Both the position numbers and the translations under genes were made by a program. The notes below the pieces were generated by a model. That model was not told where the DNA came from and searched no databases. It saw only the letters and a program-made list of their open reading frames with translations. A stretch of 64,000 nt of DNA from Beroe forskalii (Eukaryota > Ctenophora > Nuda > Beroida > Beroidae): assembly GCA_011033025.1 (NCBI GenBank), contig WFMF01000210.1, forward strand, positions 1 through 64,000, given 5' to 3'. Shown one piece after another: positions 48,350 to 59,887 of the stretch (positions within the stretch are counted from its first letter, which is position 1; each line of letters begins with the position of its first letter).

Positions 48350-50696
48350 GAAAGATACAATATACTTGGGGAATCCTGAAACCAGCCATTTTCTGTCTGT
48401 TGGGGGGGCAACTGTTTTTTCGGCTTAAAACTGGTTTTTCACTTTATTAAGAGGTCCTGCGGTGGTCAAATAGAAGTGTATTCATTGGTCATAAATATGC
48501 GCCTGAAACCACTGAAAATGATATTCGCCAGTTTTCCTTTGTTTTCCCAAATCCAAAACCTATTTTTATCTCTCTCAAAACAGTGATCCAGGATGTTCTT
48601 CATTTCTGAGGCGCCCAAGATCCGAAATCGAAAAGTCTTTGGCCGATTGAGCTGAAAATTTGCGCCATCCATGGACGACCTAAGAAAGACATATACCATA
48701 CTTCAGAATCCCGAAATCAGCCATTTTCTGTCTATGGGGTTAAATCGCGTTTTCGGCTTAAAATCAGTTTTTTCGCCTTCTTTATTAAGTAGATGTCCTC
48801 ATGGTGGTCAAATAGAAGTGTATCTGGTCATAAATTATGCGCCTGAAACCACTGAACCAATGATATTCGCCAGTTTTCCTTTGTTTTCCTGTTAAACCAA
48901 AAACCCTATTTTATCTCAAAACGGTGATCCAGGATGTTCTTCATTTCTGAGGCGCCCAAGATCCGAAATCGAAAAGCTTTGGCCGATTGAGCTGAAAATT
49001 TGCACGCCATCCATGGACGACCTGAGAAAGACATACCATACTTTAGAATCCCGAAATCAGCCATTTTCTGTCTGTTATGGAGGGTTAAAATCGCGTTTTT
49101 CGGCTTAAAAACTGCCTTTTTTCGCCCCTTATTGGGCGTAGAGGTCTCATGGGTGGTCAAATAGAAGTGTATCTGGTCATAAATTATGCGCCTGAAACCA
49201 CTGAACCAATGATATTCGCCAGTTTTCCTTTGTTCTCCTGTAAAATCCAAAAAAACCTTTTTTATCTCTCAAAACAGTGATCCAGGATGTTCTTCATTTC
49301 TGAGGCGCCCAAGATCCGAAATCGAAAAGCTTTGGCCGATTGAGCTGAAAATTTGCACGCCATCCATGGACGACCTAAGAAAGACATACCATACTTCAGA
49401 ATCCCGAAATCAGCCATTTTCTGTCTGTTATGGGGGTTAAAATCGCGTTTTCGGCTTAAAAACTGCCTTTTTCGCCCCTTATTGGGCGTAGATGTCTCAT
49501 GGGTGGTCAAATAGAAGTGTATCTGGTCATAAATTATGCGCCTGAAACCACTGAACCAATGATATTCGCCAGTTTTCCTTTGTTCTCCTGTAAAATCCAA
49601 AAAAACCTTTTTTTTATCTCTCAAAACAGTGATCCAGGATGTTCTTCATTTCTGAGGCGCCCAAGATCCGAAATCGAAAAGCTTTGGCCGATTGAGCTGA
49701 AAATTTGCACGCCATCCATGGACGACCTAAGAAAGACATACCATACTTCAGAATCCCGAAATCAGCCATTTTCTGTCTGTTATGGGGGGTTAAAATCGCG
49801 TTTTTCGGCTTAAAAACTGCCTTTTTTCGCCCCTTATTGGGCGTAGATGTCTCATGGGTGGTCAAATAGAAGTGTATCTAGTCATAAATTATGCGCCTGA
49901 AACCAATGATATTCGCCAGTTTTCCTTTGTTTTCCTGTAAAATCCAAAAAACCCTATTTTTATCTCTCAAAACAGTGATCCAGGATGTTCTTCATTTCTG
50001 AGGCGCCCAAGATCCGAAATCGAAAAGCTTTGACCGATTGAGCTGAAAATTTGCACGCCATCCATGGACGACCTAAGAAAGACATACCATACTTCAGAAT
50101 CCCGAAATCAGCCATTTTCTGTCTGTTATGGGGGGATAAAATCGCGTTTTTCGGCTTAAAAACTGCCTTTTTTCGCCCCTTATTGGGCGTAGATGTCTCA
50201 TGGGTGGTCAAATAGAGGTGTATCTGGTCATAAATTATGCGCCTGAAACCACTGAAGCAATGATATTCGCCAGTTTTCCTTTGTTTTCCTGTAAAATCCA
50301 AAAAACCCTATTTTTATCTCTCAAAACAGTGATCCAGGATGTTCTTCATTTCTGAGGCGCCCAAGATCCGAAATCGAAAAGCTTTGGACGATTGAGCTGA
50401 AAATTTGCACGCCATCCATGGACGACCTAAGAAAGACATACCATACCTACTTTAGAATCCCGAAATCAGCCATTTTCTGTCTGTTATGGGGGGTTAAAAT
50501 CGCGTTTTTCGGCTTAAAAACTGCCTTTTTTCGCCCCTTATTGGGCGTAGATGTCTCATGGGTGGTCAAATAGAAGTGTATCTGGTCATAAATTATGCGC
50601 CTGAAACCACTGAACCAATGATATTCGCCAGTTTTCCTTGGTTTTCCTGTAAAATCCAAAAAACCCTATTTTTATCTCTCAAAACAGTGATCCAGG
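48350..50696 (+). repeat. Orientation switch and satellite block E (about 6.6 monomers)
   Basis: About 20 bp of altered sequence at 48350-48370 join reverse monomers to forward monomers. The first one or two forward monomers (48371-48900) are battered by small indels; later ones are clean. All read GAGGCGCCCAAG and TATCTCTCAAAACAG, the same private variants as block A, although the large reversed block D lies between. The block ends at 50696 in GTGATCCAGG. Confidence 0.96.
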
Positions 50697-51381
50697 CGGG
50701 GGATATCAGTGAGTAAGTGCACAGACCTTATGCCCACTTACTCACGTGGTGGTCGTGCTCCAAAATTCAGAAATGCAGTTACTCACATTGCAGTTACTCA
50801 TAGGGAATTCTTTGAAAAAGGGTGGTGTCCCAAGGTCATGCCAAATATCACTTACTCATTTGTGAGTAAGTGCAGCAAAACCGCAATATATGTAGCTTTG
50901 TCGGGATGTAAATATAGGTATTTCAAAGCATTTCGATGTGGTATATGATTGTATCTCAAAATTGAAGTCACAACTAATTATAGAACTATATCTAGAACTA
51001 TATCTAGCCAGTTCATTTAGATATTGATTACACGATTACACCGTATCATACATACATATTACCTACATTACCAGCATTACTATCTCTATACTCTCTATAC
51101 AGTCTACTTGGCGCGGATAATGATCGTGTACTGAGCCGGTCTGGAGACAAAATACTGAACGGTAACAGTAACTTTAATGTAATAAGACCGGGGGATATCA
51201 GTGAGTAAGTGCACAGACCTTATGCCCACTTACTCACGTGGTGGTCGTGCTCCAAAATTCACGAATGCAGTTACTCACATTGCAGTTACTCACAGGGAAT
51301 TCTTGGAAAAAGGGTGGTGTCCCAAGGTCATGGTGAATATCACTTACTCATTTGTGAGTAAGTGCAGCAAAAACTGCAATA
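50697..51381 (+). repeat. Two direct copies of a 190-bp dyad-rich repeat
   Basis: Copies at about 50698-50888 and 51189-51381 start GGGGATATCAGTGAGTAAGT and are offset by 492 bp. Each copy contains GTGAGTAAGTGC facing CACTTACTCAC early on, and CACTTACTCATTTGTGAGTA late, so each can form two stem-loops. The 300 bp between the copies is unrelated AT-rich sequence. The copies differ by a few percent. They could be terminal direct repeats of a small element or a segmental duplication. Confidence 0.85.
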
Positions 51382-52077
51382 GGTACTTGCCATGTGGCCA
51401 CAAAATATCTTCCGCGCAAGCCGTAACTCAATTAGTCCGTTATATAGCCCGTATATAGCGCTCCTGTGTGCAAATATTAATTACCGGCTTAATTAATTGA
51501 AATTAAAAGTTATTTAAAGTTCGATGACAAAACTTAGCTCAACTAAACCATTGACCAACACTGAAATAGAGGATATTTTTTGTTTACTTCAAAACCACTC
51601 AGAAGCCGAGAAAATGGAGGTGGATAAATCTGTCCACCTTCAGTCGTTTCTTATCCGGGCCAAGGTGGAATACTGTTAAACTGGTAATTTAGACTAGACG
51701 ACGTTACACACGAAAACCATAACGTAACAAACCAACGAGAAAATAAATATTATCAAAATGTAATCACTAATGTAATGTACTAGATAAAGTGTAGTAAAAC
51801 AGTAAAACAAGGAATTAAATTAAATGTCAAGAAGTGTTACAAGGAAAGTTTATTCATTGAAATAAATTCCGACCTTCTCAACTGTGAAATTGTTTAGGGT
51901 AAGTTAACCTACTCGGTGCCTAATGCCTATAATTTTACTACGCGAGCACTTGGAATCATTGTGCCTATGTCGTGACCACTGACCACCATCAGTGTTTCTT
52001 AGTTTCTTTTTGTGCAGTCTATGCAACTCATCTTGTACCTACCTGTGGACCTACAAGGTTCCGACCTTCCGACACTC
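51382..52077. other. Spacer with one small open frame
   Basis: A 51-codon frame with ATG at 51524 and TAA at 51677-51679 encodes MTKLSSTKPLTNTEIEDIF and onward to RAKVEYC. Its amino-acid make-up is protein-like, but I recognise no family, and it could be a retroelement fragment. The rest is AT-rich and featureless. Confidence 0.3.
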
Positions 52078-53383
52078 TTCCACACCCGCGTTTACACATC
52101 TCCACACCCGCTTTTACACACTTCCACACCCGCTTTTACACATCTCCACACCCGCTTTTACACATCACCACACCCGCTTTTACACATCTCCACACCCGCT
52201 TTTACACACTTCCACACCCGCTTTTACACATCTCCACACCCGCTTTTACACATCTCCACACCCGCTTTTACACATCTCCACACCCGCTTTTACACACTTC
52301 CACACCCGCTTTTACACATCACCACACTCGCGTTTACACACTTCCACACCCGCTTTTACACATCTCCACACCCGATTTTACACATCTCCACACCCGCTTT
52401 TACACATCTCCACACCCGCTTTTACACACTTCCACACCCGCTTTTACACATCACCACACCCGCTTTTACACATCTCCACACCCGCTTTTACACATCTCCA
52501 CACCCGATTTTACACATCTCCACACCCGCTTTTACACATCTCCACACCCGCTTTTACACATCTCCACACCCGATTTTACACATCTCCACACCCGCTTTAA
52601 CACATCTCCACACCCGCTTTTACACATCTCCACACCCGCTTTTAAACATCTCCACACCCGCTCTTACACACTTCCACACCCGCTTTTACACATCTCCACA
52701 CCCGCTTTTACACATCTCCACACCCGCTTTTACACATCTCCACACCCGCTTTTACACACTTCCACACCCGCTTTTACACATCTCCACACCCGCTTTTACA
52801 CATCTCCACACCCGCTTTTACACATCTCCACACCCGCTTTTACACATCTCCACACCCGCTTTTACACATCTCCACACCCGCTTTTACACATCTCCACACC
52901 CGCTCTTACACATCTCCACACCCGCTCTTACACACTTCCACACCCGCTTTTACATATACACATCTCCACACCCGCTTTTACACATCTCCACACCCGCTTT
53001 TACACATCTCCACACCCGCTTTTACACACTTCCACACCCGCTTTTACACATCTCCACACCCGCTTTTACACATCTCCACACCCGCTTTTACACATCTCCA
53101 CACCCGCTTTTACACATCTCCACACCCGCTTTTTTACATCTCCACACCCGCTTTTACACTTCCACACCCGCTTTTACACATCTCCACACCCGCTTTTACA
53201 CATCTCCACACCCGCTTTTACACATCTCCACACCTGCTTTTACACATCTCCACACCCGCTTTTACACATCTCCACACCCGCTTTTACACATCTCCACACC
53301 CGCTTTTACACATCTCCACACCCGCTTTTTACACATCTCCACACCCGCTTTTTACACATCTCCACACCCGCTTTTACACACTT
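52078..53383 (+). repeat. 22-bp minisatellite (about 59 copies)
   Basis: The unit is CACATCTCCACACCCGCTTT plus TA. About one unit in five reads CACACTTCC instead of CACATCTCC. Since 22 is not a multiple of three and the unit has no forward stop in any frame, all three forward frames stay open for hundreds of codons. All give the same 22-residue period in different phases (FTHLHTRFYTSPHPLLHIST and so on). This is a by-product of the repeat; I do not call a gene. Confidence 0.97.
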
Positions 53384-53657
53384 CTAAACTGCACATGCAC
53401 ACTAACACGCCCACTTTTACACACTTCCTCGCCCGTTTAAACACTTCCACACCCGCGCTTACACACTTCTACAATCTACACCCGCGTTTACAAAGTCACA
53501 CTTCCACTTCTAGACTCGCTTTTACACACTTCCACGATTACACACTTCCACGCTTACATGTACCTAAGCCATAGTCTTAGTACGTGATTTTCTGAGGGCA
53601 AATATTTTAAAGATAAAATCGTAAACGGTACTTTTTCTTCTTAATTTTATCGGTAAT
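53384..53657. other. Degenerate minisatellite tail and spacer
   Basis: From 53384 to about 53560 diverged units of the 22-bp repeat continue (CACTTCCACACCCGCG and similar). Then about 100 bp of AT-rich sequence leads to the Merlin element. Confidence 0.7.
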
Positions 53658-55806
53658 TTGGTAATCTGTCGACGGACAGATACCGGTCGGTTAACGGTCG
53701 GTTACCGGTCAGTTAACGGTCGGTTAACGGTCGGTTAACGGTCGGTTAACAGACGGTTACCGCCCACGGACAGTTACCGGTCGGTTAACGGACACTTAAC
53801 GGACGGACAGTTACCGGTCGGTTACCGGTCACTTAACGGTCGGTTAACGGACGGTTACCGCCCACAGACAGTTACTGGTCCTTTAACGGTCGGTTAACGG
53901 TCGGTTAACGGACGGTTACCGCCTACGGGCAGTTACTGGTCGGTTAACGTACGGTTACCGCCCACGGAGATTTAACGGTCGGTTACCGGTCACTTAACGG
54001 TCGGTTAACGCCCACGAGCAGTTACCGGTCGGTTAGCGGTCGGTTACCGGTCACTTAACGGTCGGTTAACGGACGGTTACCGCCCACGGGCAGTTACCGG
54101 TCGGTTACCGGTCACTCAACGGTCGGTTAACGGACGGTTACCGCCCACGGACAGTAACCGGTCGGTTACCGGTCATTTAACGGTCGGTTAACGAACGGTT
54201 ACCGCCCAAGGTCAGTTACTGGTCGCTAAAGGCCGTTTTAAGCATCTCAATGGTTTTTCCAGACCCTCAAACCCCCTCTCTTCAGTCAGCATTTGCAAAC
54301 CCTCTCTCCATTCGGATGCTAAATGATTATGTAATTAGTTAAAAACCAATTTTAATGCTTTAAGGGCACTTATTAGATGATGATGTATAATATATTTCCA
54401 TTGACAAACACTTATAAATATAATAAATGGCACACCGTTTAACTGATGAGTAAGAAATTGCCATCCGTTTATCAAGGGTAAGTGAATGTTGCACTAACGA
54501 AATTTTAACATTTAAATTATATGAATTAGCCCCCCCCCCCCCATTACACCGCATCAGAGAATCAGCTAATAAAACAAAGTTTAAATCAATTATACGGTAA
54601 AATACGATATTATATATCTTAATCAAAAATTCGTCTCATCAGTTCAGGGATCTCCTTGCTGAAGTTCTGTATGATGGAAGGACCAGTTCTGGTAAGGTTT
54701 CGCTTCTTCACCCACATGAATACACACAGAGCAATCGCCATGCTAGAGGAGTTTGATCGGCTTTGTCCAGTTCCAAGCCGCATGAAACCACATGCCCTCA
54801 CAGGTGTTGGTGTGTTCAACAGTGAGTAGGTCCACGAAGCCTCTTCTTTGGAGTTTGGTTGACCACCAGACGGGTGAAGCCATGATGAGAAAGGGAGCCG
54901 TCTGTCAGGATGAGTGTGTATTTGTCTCGCCTGTTCCCTGGACACTCAACAAGGAAACAGTCCCCGCTGTTCCGACAGCAACCACCAAGCACCCACTTCC
55001 CCTTAACACGTCGTCCCCGAGTATACTTCCCCTTCCCAAATTTGGATTCACATCAACCTCCAGGACATGTCATGTACTCGTAGTAGAACTGAAGAGATGA
55101 GAACTGCACTGACGATTAAAGGAAATTATGAAGCTGAAAGGGTTTCTCTGCTCCGGAAAAGGTGCTATTTTTTAATTATACTAACCATTGCATAAAAAAA
55201 TCTTCGTGAAATCCCCATGTTCCTATCGTGAGATTTCACACCTTCATGTTATGGCACAACGACATTACTAGCTATTAATATACGTGATGAAATTGGTATT
55301 TCCCACCTTACTAAACTAGAGGTTACTTCTCGTTTAGTTTTTATTTCATTTGTAAACGATAGTTTATCAATTAGATAATATGCTATTTAATTAATATATA
55401 ACGCATTCAATTGATTGTGACACTAACCGGCCGTTAAGTGACCGGTTACTGACCGTTAACCGACCGGTTACTGCCCGTGGGCGGTAACCGACCGTTAACC
55501 GACCGGTAACTGTCTGTGGGCGGTAACCGTCCGTTAACCGACCGTTAAGTGACCGGTAACCGAGCGTTAACCGACCGGTAACTGTCCGTGGGCGGTAACC
55601 GTCCGTTAACCGACCGTTAAGTGACCGGTCAGTGACCGGTAACCGACCGGTAACTGTCCGTCCGTTAAGTATCCGTCAACCGATCGGTAACTGTCCGTGG
55701 GCGGTAACCGTCCGTCAACCGACCGTTAACCGACCGTTAAGTGACCGTTTAGTGGTCGGTAACCGGCCGGTTACCGACCGGTAACTGTCCGTCGACAGAT
55801 TACCAA
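53658..55806 (-). mobile_element. Merlin-type DNA transposon remnant with tandem-repeat inverted arms
   Basis: Outer ends TTGGTAATCTGTCGACGGAC (53658) and its reverse complement (ending 55806) match over 22 bp. The arms (about 53658-54235 and 55425-55806) are built from 10-11 bp units such as CGGTCGGTTAACGG, arranged in larger periods of about 60 bp with GGTTACCGCCCACGG. The right arm is the reverse complement of the same units. The centre carries a broken ISXO2-like/Merlin transposase on the minus strand. A C-run lies at about 54530-54542. I found no matching target duplication at the flanks. Confidence 0.85.
54612..55062 (-). pseudogene. Merlin/ISXO2-like DDE transposase pseudogene
   Basis: Minus-strand translation from about 55057 gives CESKFGKGKYTRGRRVKGKW and then VLGGCCRNSGDCFLVECPGN, RRDKYTLI. 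This is the hallmark region of ISXO2-like (IS1016-type) DDE transposases, which in animals are the Merlin superfamily. The first catalytic aspartate region (VDECESKFGK) is broken by a frameshift and stop just upstream. About 20 residues seem to be missing before TDGSLSHHGFTRLVVN, which holds the second aspartate. A second frameshift follows, and RRGFVDLLTVEHTNTCEGMW supplies the HTN..E.MW motif with the catalytic glutamate (54788-54814). The C-terminus continues in yet another frame to about 54619. It is clearly dead. It lies inside the inverted arms, so it belongs to this element. Confidence 0.85.
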
Positions 55807-55971
55807 GTTGCCCATAACACACCCAATCAACTCATAACATACCCTAATCAACTCATAACCCACCCCAATCAACTCATAACATACCCCAATCAACTCATAA
55901 CATACTACATATAACCCGCTCCTATCAACTCCTAACCCACCCAATCATATATATTCGAATATTTTCGAATA
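55807..55971 (+). repeat. 22-bp minisatellite (about 5 copies)
   Basis: Units of the form CAATCAACTCATAACATACC CC run from about 55818 to 55935 directly outside the Merlin right terminus. The remainder is a short AT-rich spacer. Confidence 0.85.
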
Positions 55972-56590
55972 TACCTTAGTACATGAAATTAAGTAAGCAG
56001 AAAATTAAGCACTCCAGCCGCCAAAAATGCTTAATTTGATCTAACGTAGTAATGTGCTTTCTTAATTAAATGGTCCGACATTAAATGCGTTCTTAATTTA
56101 TTTCAGAACCAAATCAAAACGTGCACCGCGCATATTTAATCATGTCATTAGATAAACAGGTAATCAGACAAAGTAGACACACACGCACGAGCAATCTCCA
56201 AGTTTCTTCTGGTTTCTTTAAAACAGAAGAAGGAAGGAAGATAATAATCAATGGGTGGAAGGGAGCTGGTATTCTCAGAGCGATTCAGGAGTGTAGGAAT
56301 CCATCAGTAGACCAGCTACTAGATCCGTTCTCAAACGTTCAAATTTGTGATTAAGAATTTAAGAAGCCCAATAAATCATTATATTTACTTTTGTTATTCT
56401 ACTTAAATGAAAATGGACTCATTCTTACTGCCTAAATTAAACTCGAATCAATTAGGTGCAGGGAATTAAGAAAGCATTAAATTAAGTAGCATAAAATTAA
56501 GCACTGGGGTCACAAAAAATGCTTAATTTGGTGCTGCGTAATATTGTGCCTTCTTAATTTTCGGAGATCTTAATTTCCTGTACTAAGGTA
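55972..56590 (+). mobile_element. Pogo/Tigger-like DNA transposon derivative 2, TA-flanked
   Basis: Termini CCTTAGTACATGAAATTAAG (55974) and, in reverse complement, CCTTAGTACAGGAAATTAAG (ending 56588) are flanked by TA. They differ from element 1 only around GTAC/GTGG. Internal repeats AAAATTAAGCACT and AAAAATGCTTAATTT occur near both ends. The 615-bp element keeps a transposase C-terminus. Confidence 0.85.
56121..56354 (+). pseudogene. Pogo/Tigger-like transposase C-terminal fragment
   Basis: The open frame ends at TGA... TAA region 56352-56354 (ICD, then stop). Its second half, RKIIINGWKGAGILRAIQEC, RNPSVDQLLDPFSNVQI, resembles the conserved end of the pogo/Tigger DDE transposase, where an INGW.KAGI helix is followed by a short linker and a DPF motif. 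The DDE triad itself is absent, so the element is non-autonomous. The first 40 residues are not recognisable. It is in the same orientation as element 1's acidic tail relative to the CCTTAG ends. Confidence 0.6.
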
Positions 56591-56936
56591 GTTGTAGCAA
56601 TGATGCACGTTTAGCTACGAGCTAAACGATTTAATATAGACAAAATCGTCCCTTTTTTCTACAACTTTGATTGACTTGAGAGTTTAGGGCCTGTATACAT
56701 CCCTAATGTATGTAGTTATCTAATTTGGATCCACCCTCAGATTATCGCCAGAGTTAGTGTTTGGATAGAGTTGGTCGCCATGCCACTCTACTACTCTCCC
56801 ACTGCTGCATGCCAGTTCTGAACGCCACAGAACCCGGGTGCAGTTGGTTCTGAACGCCACAGAACTTATCCCTCTTAACTTATAGAACATTCTCAAACCA
56901 CATATTTTTAAGCGATCAAGATGTGACTGAAAGAAG
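56591..56936. other. Spacer, no gene; short direct repeat
   Basis: GTTCTGAACGCCACAGAAC occurs twice (about 56814 and 56848), which is a 34-bp tandem duplication. Nothing else recognised. Confidence 0.6.
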
Positions 56937-57009
56937 GGGCTAGATAGCTCAATTGGTAGAGCTCCTAACCGGCAGTCAGGAGGTTGGGGGTTCAAGCCCT
57001 GCTCGCCTT
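56937..57009 (+). tRNA. Degenerate tRNA-like sequence (tRNA pseudogene or SINE head)
   Basis: A good A box (TAGCTCAATTGG, 56945-56956) and a fair B box (GGTTCAAGCCC, 56989-56999) at tRNA spacing. The D stem GCTC/GAGC is intact. The anticodon stem is CCTAA/TCAGG with one mismatch around CCGGCAG, so position 33 is C instead of U. The acceptor and T stems cannot both pair in register. It is therefore unlikely to be a working tRNA. Similar tRNA-like sequences are common in invertebrate genomes. Confidence 0.55.
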
Positions 57010-59597
57010 GCACATTTTTCAGAGATCACCGAGTTTGTATGTGTGACTGTAGTCAGGGTGAATTACAAGTATCCTATCTCCGATACAGTAATACTTCAAG
57101 AGTTCAAGCTTTGGGTCGGTAAATCCTCACAAGCTCATCCTCATAAATTTATAAGCTCTCTTATCATATTCAAAACCATTTTCAAAAGCACTAATAACTC
57201 AATAACATCGGTGCATTATAGCAATCCGCCATTTACGTCATCTTTTGGTCTTTTCTAGTGCATAGCAAAGTTTGGTGACGTCACGTGGCTGGCAGATTAC
57301 ACGCTGGTACAGTTATTTGATGTAAAATGTTCACCGTGACACCTCAGACACTAATTTTCTGTGCCACATTACCACTCGTTGATTGCTCTGCACTGATAGG
57401 CTTTTACCACAAACTCACAAAGTACAAATTCAAGGAGATACTCAGATATATGATAGAACATGTCACCAAAACATCATTAACAAGCTGAATGGAAAGTGAA
57501 CCCATAGCACAGAAATCGTCCCCTTGCTCAACTCCACCGTAACCTTATTAATAACACTGCCCTACCCTCAAAGAGTTGGCTTCTCTTCGACAATAGGAAA
57601 TTCAACGTGATCATTCTTGTCACATGAGTCCTGAGAGAAAAACAACAACAATTGCAGAAAGAAGAATTGGCTGGTAGCTTCAAGTGCCCCCACTCTTCAA
57701 TCAGATGATACTCATGATCTTTCATGCTCATCTCATGATTTCTTATTTAAATAAAGTTTAGTATGAATCTGATTCCTCGTAATGAGTGATTTCAAAACTA
57801 TCTAAGACAGATTCGATCTTGGTGCCGATGTACTCTGTACATCCTCCTCAACATAAGGATCTGTCCATTCTCTCGACGTGGATCCCTTCTAAGGCTATAA
57901 TATAATAATAAAGTACTTGGAGAGGCTACTTAGATCAGTCTATTGGTTTTTGACTGTGGTTAGAGAACGTGCTTCCCGTCACAAACATGGAACCAGATTG
58001 ACAGATTAGACACAGGACTTAAATCTGACCTGCCCTACCATTGTATTGTATTGCATTGTATTGGTCCCTTTCCCGAAAATGGGTTTCCTGATGGGAAAAC
58101 GTTCGCACAGAAGCCATAGGATACCATTTAATGAAAAAAAAAAGCGAAGGCAAGGATGCCTCTAGTACCCTTGTGCCTGGAGTTTTATGAGAGCAGCATT
58201 GAAGTGTATTGGCTTGGTTAACTCAATGAGCAATGGTAATCCAAGTGTAAGGCTTGATAGACAGATAGGTCCTGTGCTGGTGCACAATACAGGTTGATTC
58301 CCAAGGCCACTTTGTGTAGAGGTGCCCACTGTCCAAAGAAAGGGCTATAGTGAAAGGGTGGTATTGGTGATGAAAATTTGTCTTTATTGAGCTTATAAAG
58401 CACCACTCATTTCATTTTATATCAACATAGGTATCACTTTTGACTGAGAATTGAACAAGGATTTGATCAAGTCATTTCTTTACAAACTTCTCTCGATGAA
58501 TTCCTCAGAGGGCATTTTGTATCATAGCACAATACCACGAGCCAACTGTTGTTGCTCAATTAGATAAAGCTTAATTTTCAACTTTGTTAAATTGGAATAC
58601 CAATGATTACAAAGGAAAAATCATGTTGTAGCATCACCGGACCGTGCTAGTGTAGGAAAAGTTATAAGAGACATAGAGATTAGAGGGACAAAGAGAAAGA
58701 TTTAAAAGAATTAATAAGGGCTGAGTTAAGAGTTATGATTGGGCTTAGAATGAAATAGATATGGAGAATGGAGAATTGGGATGGTAAAAATAAAAGATAA
58801 ACCTACCTAGACCTTTCAATATTTCACCTTAAATCTAAAAAAATGAATTTATGAAAAGCCTAAGCCCTCTAGCTGAGCATTTTCTTGTCAATAATATCAT
58901 ATGAATTTGACAAAGTGCTATGATCAATAGAAGTTAGAACCACGATAGGAACTGTTATGGAAGAACAATTGTATTGGAGATAGGATACTTGCAATGCTGT
59001 ATTTTAATAGCGTTTCTCAATTATTTCAATGATGTAAATGGAGATAGGATATTTATTTATCATTTCTGGTATCCTAACTCCAGGTAAACAAAAAACTATC
59101 TATCCTATCTCCTTTTGGAAAAAACAAATCTCGATTTCTCTCGTGTTGGTGGCGTTAGCAGAGTAAAACCGATTTGTTCTCAACAGTGTGCACATAATTT
59201 TACAGGATCAACAATTCACTGACTTTTTGGAACCAAGGAGATCAAAGAAACAGTTTTTGTTGAATATTTCGAAAAGTAATCACCCATGGAGAAGGATAGT
59301 GGGATTTAAGCTTTTTTGCAATAGGCCGGCGATATGAGTAAGTCTAAAACAATGCGATTATTGCTCTAGGTGTGTCGTAAATCCACTATCATCAATTCAC
59401 TGAAACTTTTTCAGAATTATGGGCCATGACGTCATCTTTGGCTTTTTCGTCTTTTAGAGTTTTAAGCGTGGTTCAAGCGTCAAGTTTCAAATGATTCAAA
59501 CGTGAAATTAAAGTTGAAGTAAAACGACTGGTTGCGTTAGTGAAGTAAAATCTTTCAGCCGTCTTTTCATTAGTTTGGGGCTTATCAAACACTCAAC
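57010..59597. other. Long intergenic stretch, no gene recognised
   Basis: AT-rich with no convincing coding region. CAAGTATCCTATCTCC at 57066-57081 is the exact reverse complement of 58976-58991. A related pair, GGAGATAGGATA at 59040-59051 and its complement at 59101-59112, makes a 73-bp foldback. A short TTGTA run lies near 58040. The A-run at about 58131-58143 could be a retroposed tail. Confidence 0.55.
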
Positions 59598-59780
<183 letters not shown>

Positions 59781-59887
59781 TCAACTGACAGTCAAAGAGT
59801 TGAAAACTATAGGTCTATACAACAAATCTTTTGACAATATGTCACTCAACCATCGTCAAGCTCTCAAAAGCAGTTACAATTTTTTTT

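Noticed and set aside
52012..53574. 520-residue His/Pro/Thr-rich protein
   Set aside because: It is a by-product of a 22-bp repeat with no stop in any forward frame; no unique domain or signal flanks it.
56937..57009. Functional tRNA
   Set aside because: U33 is missing and the acceptor and T stems cannot both pair in register; kept only as a tRNA-like sequence.
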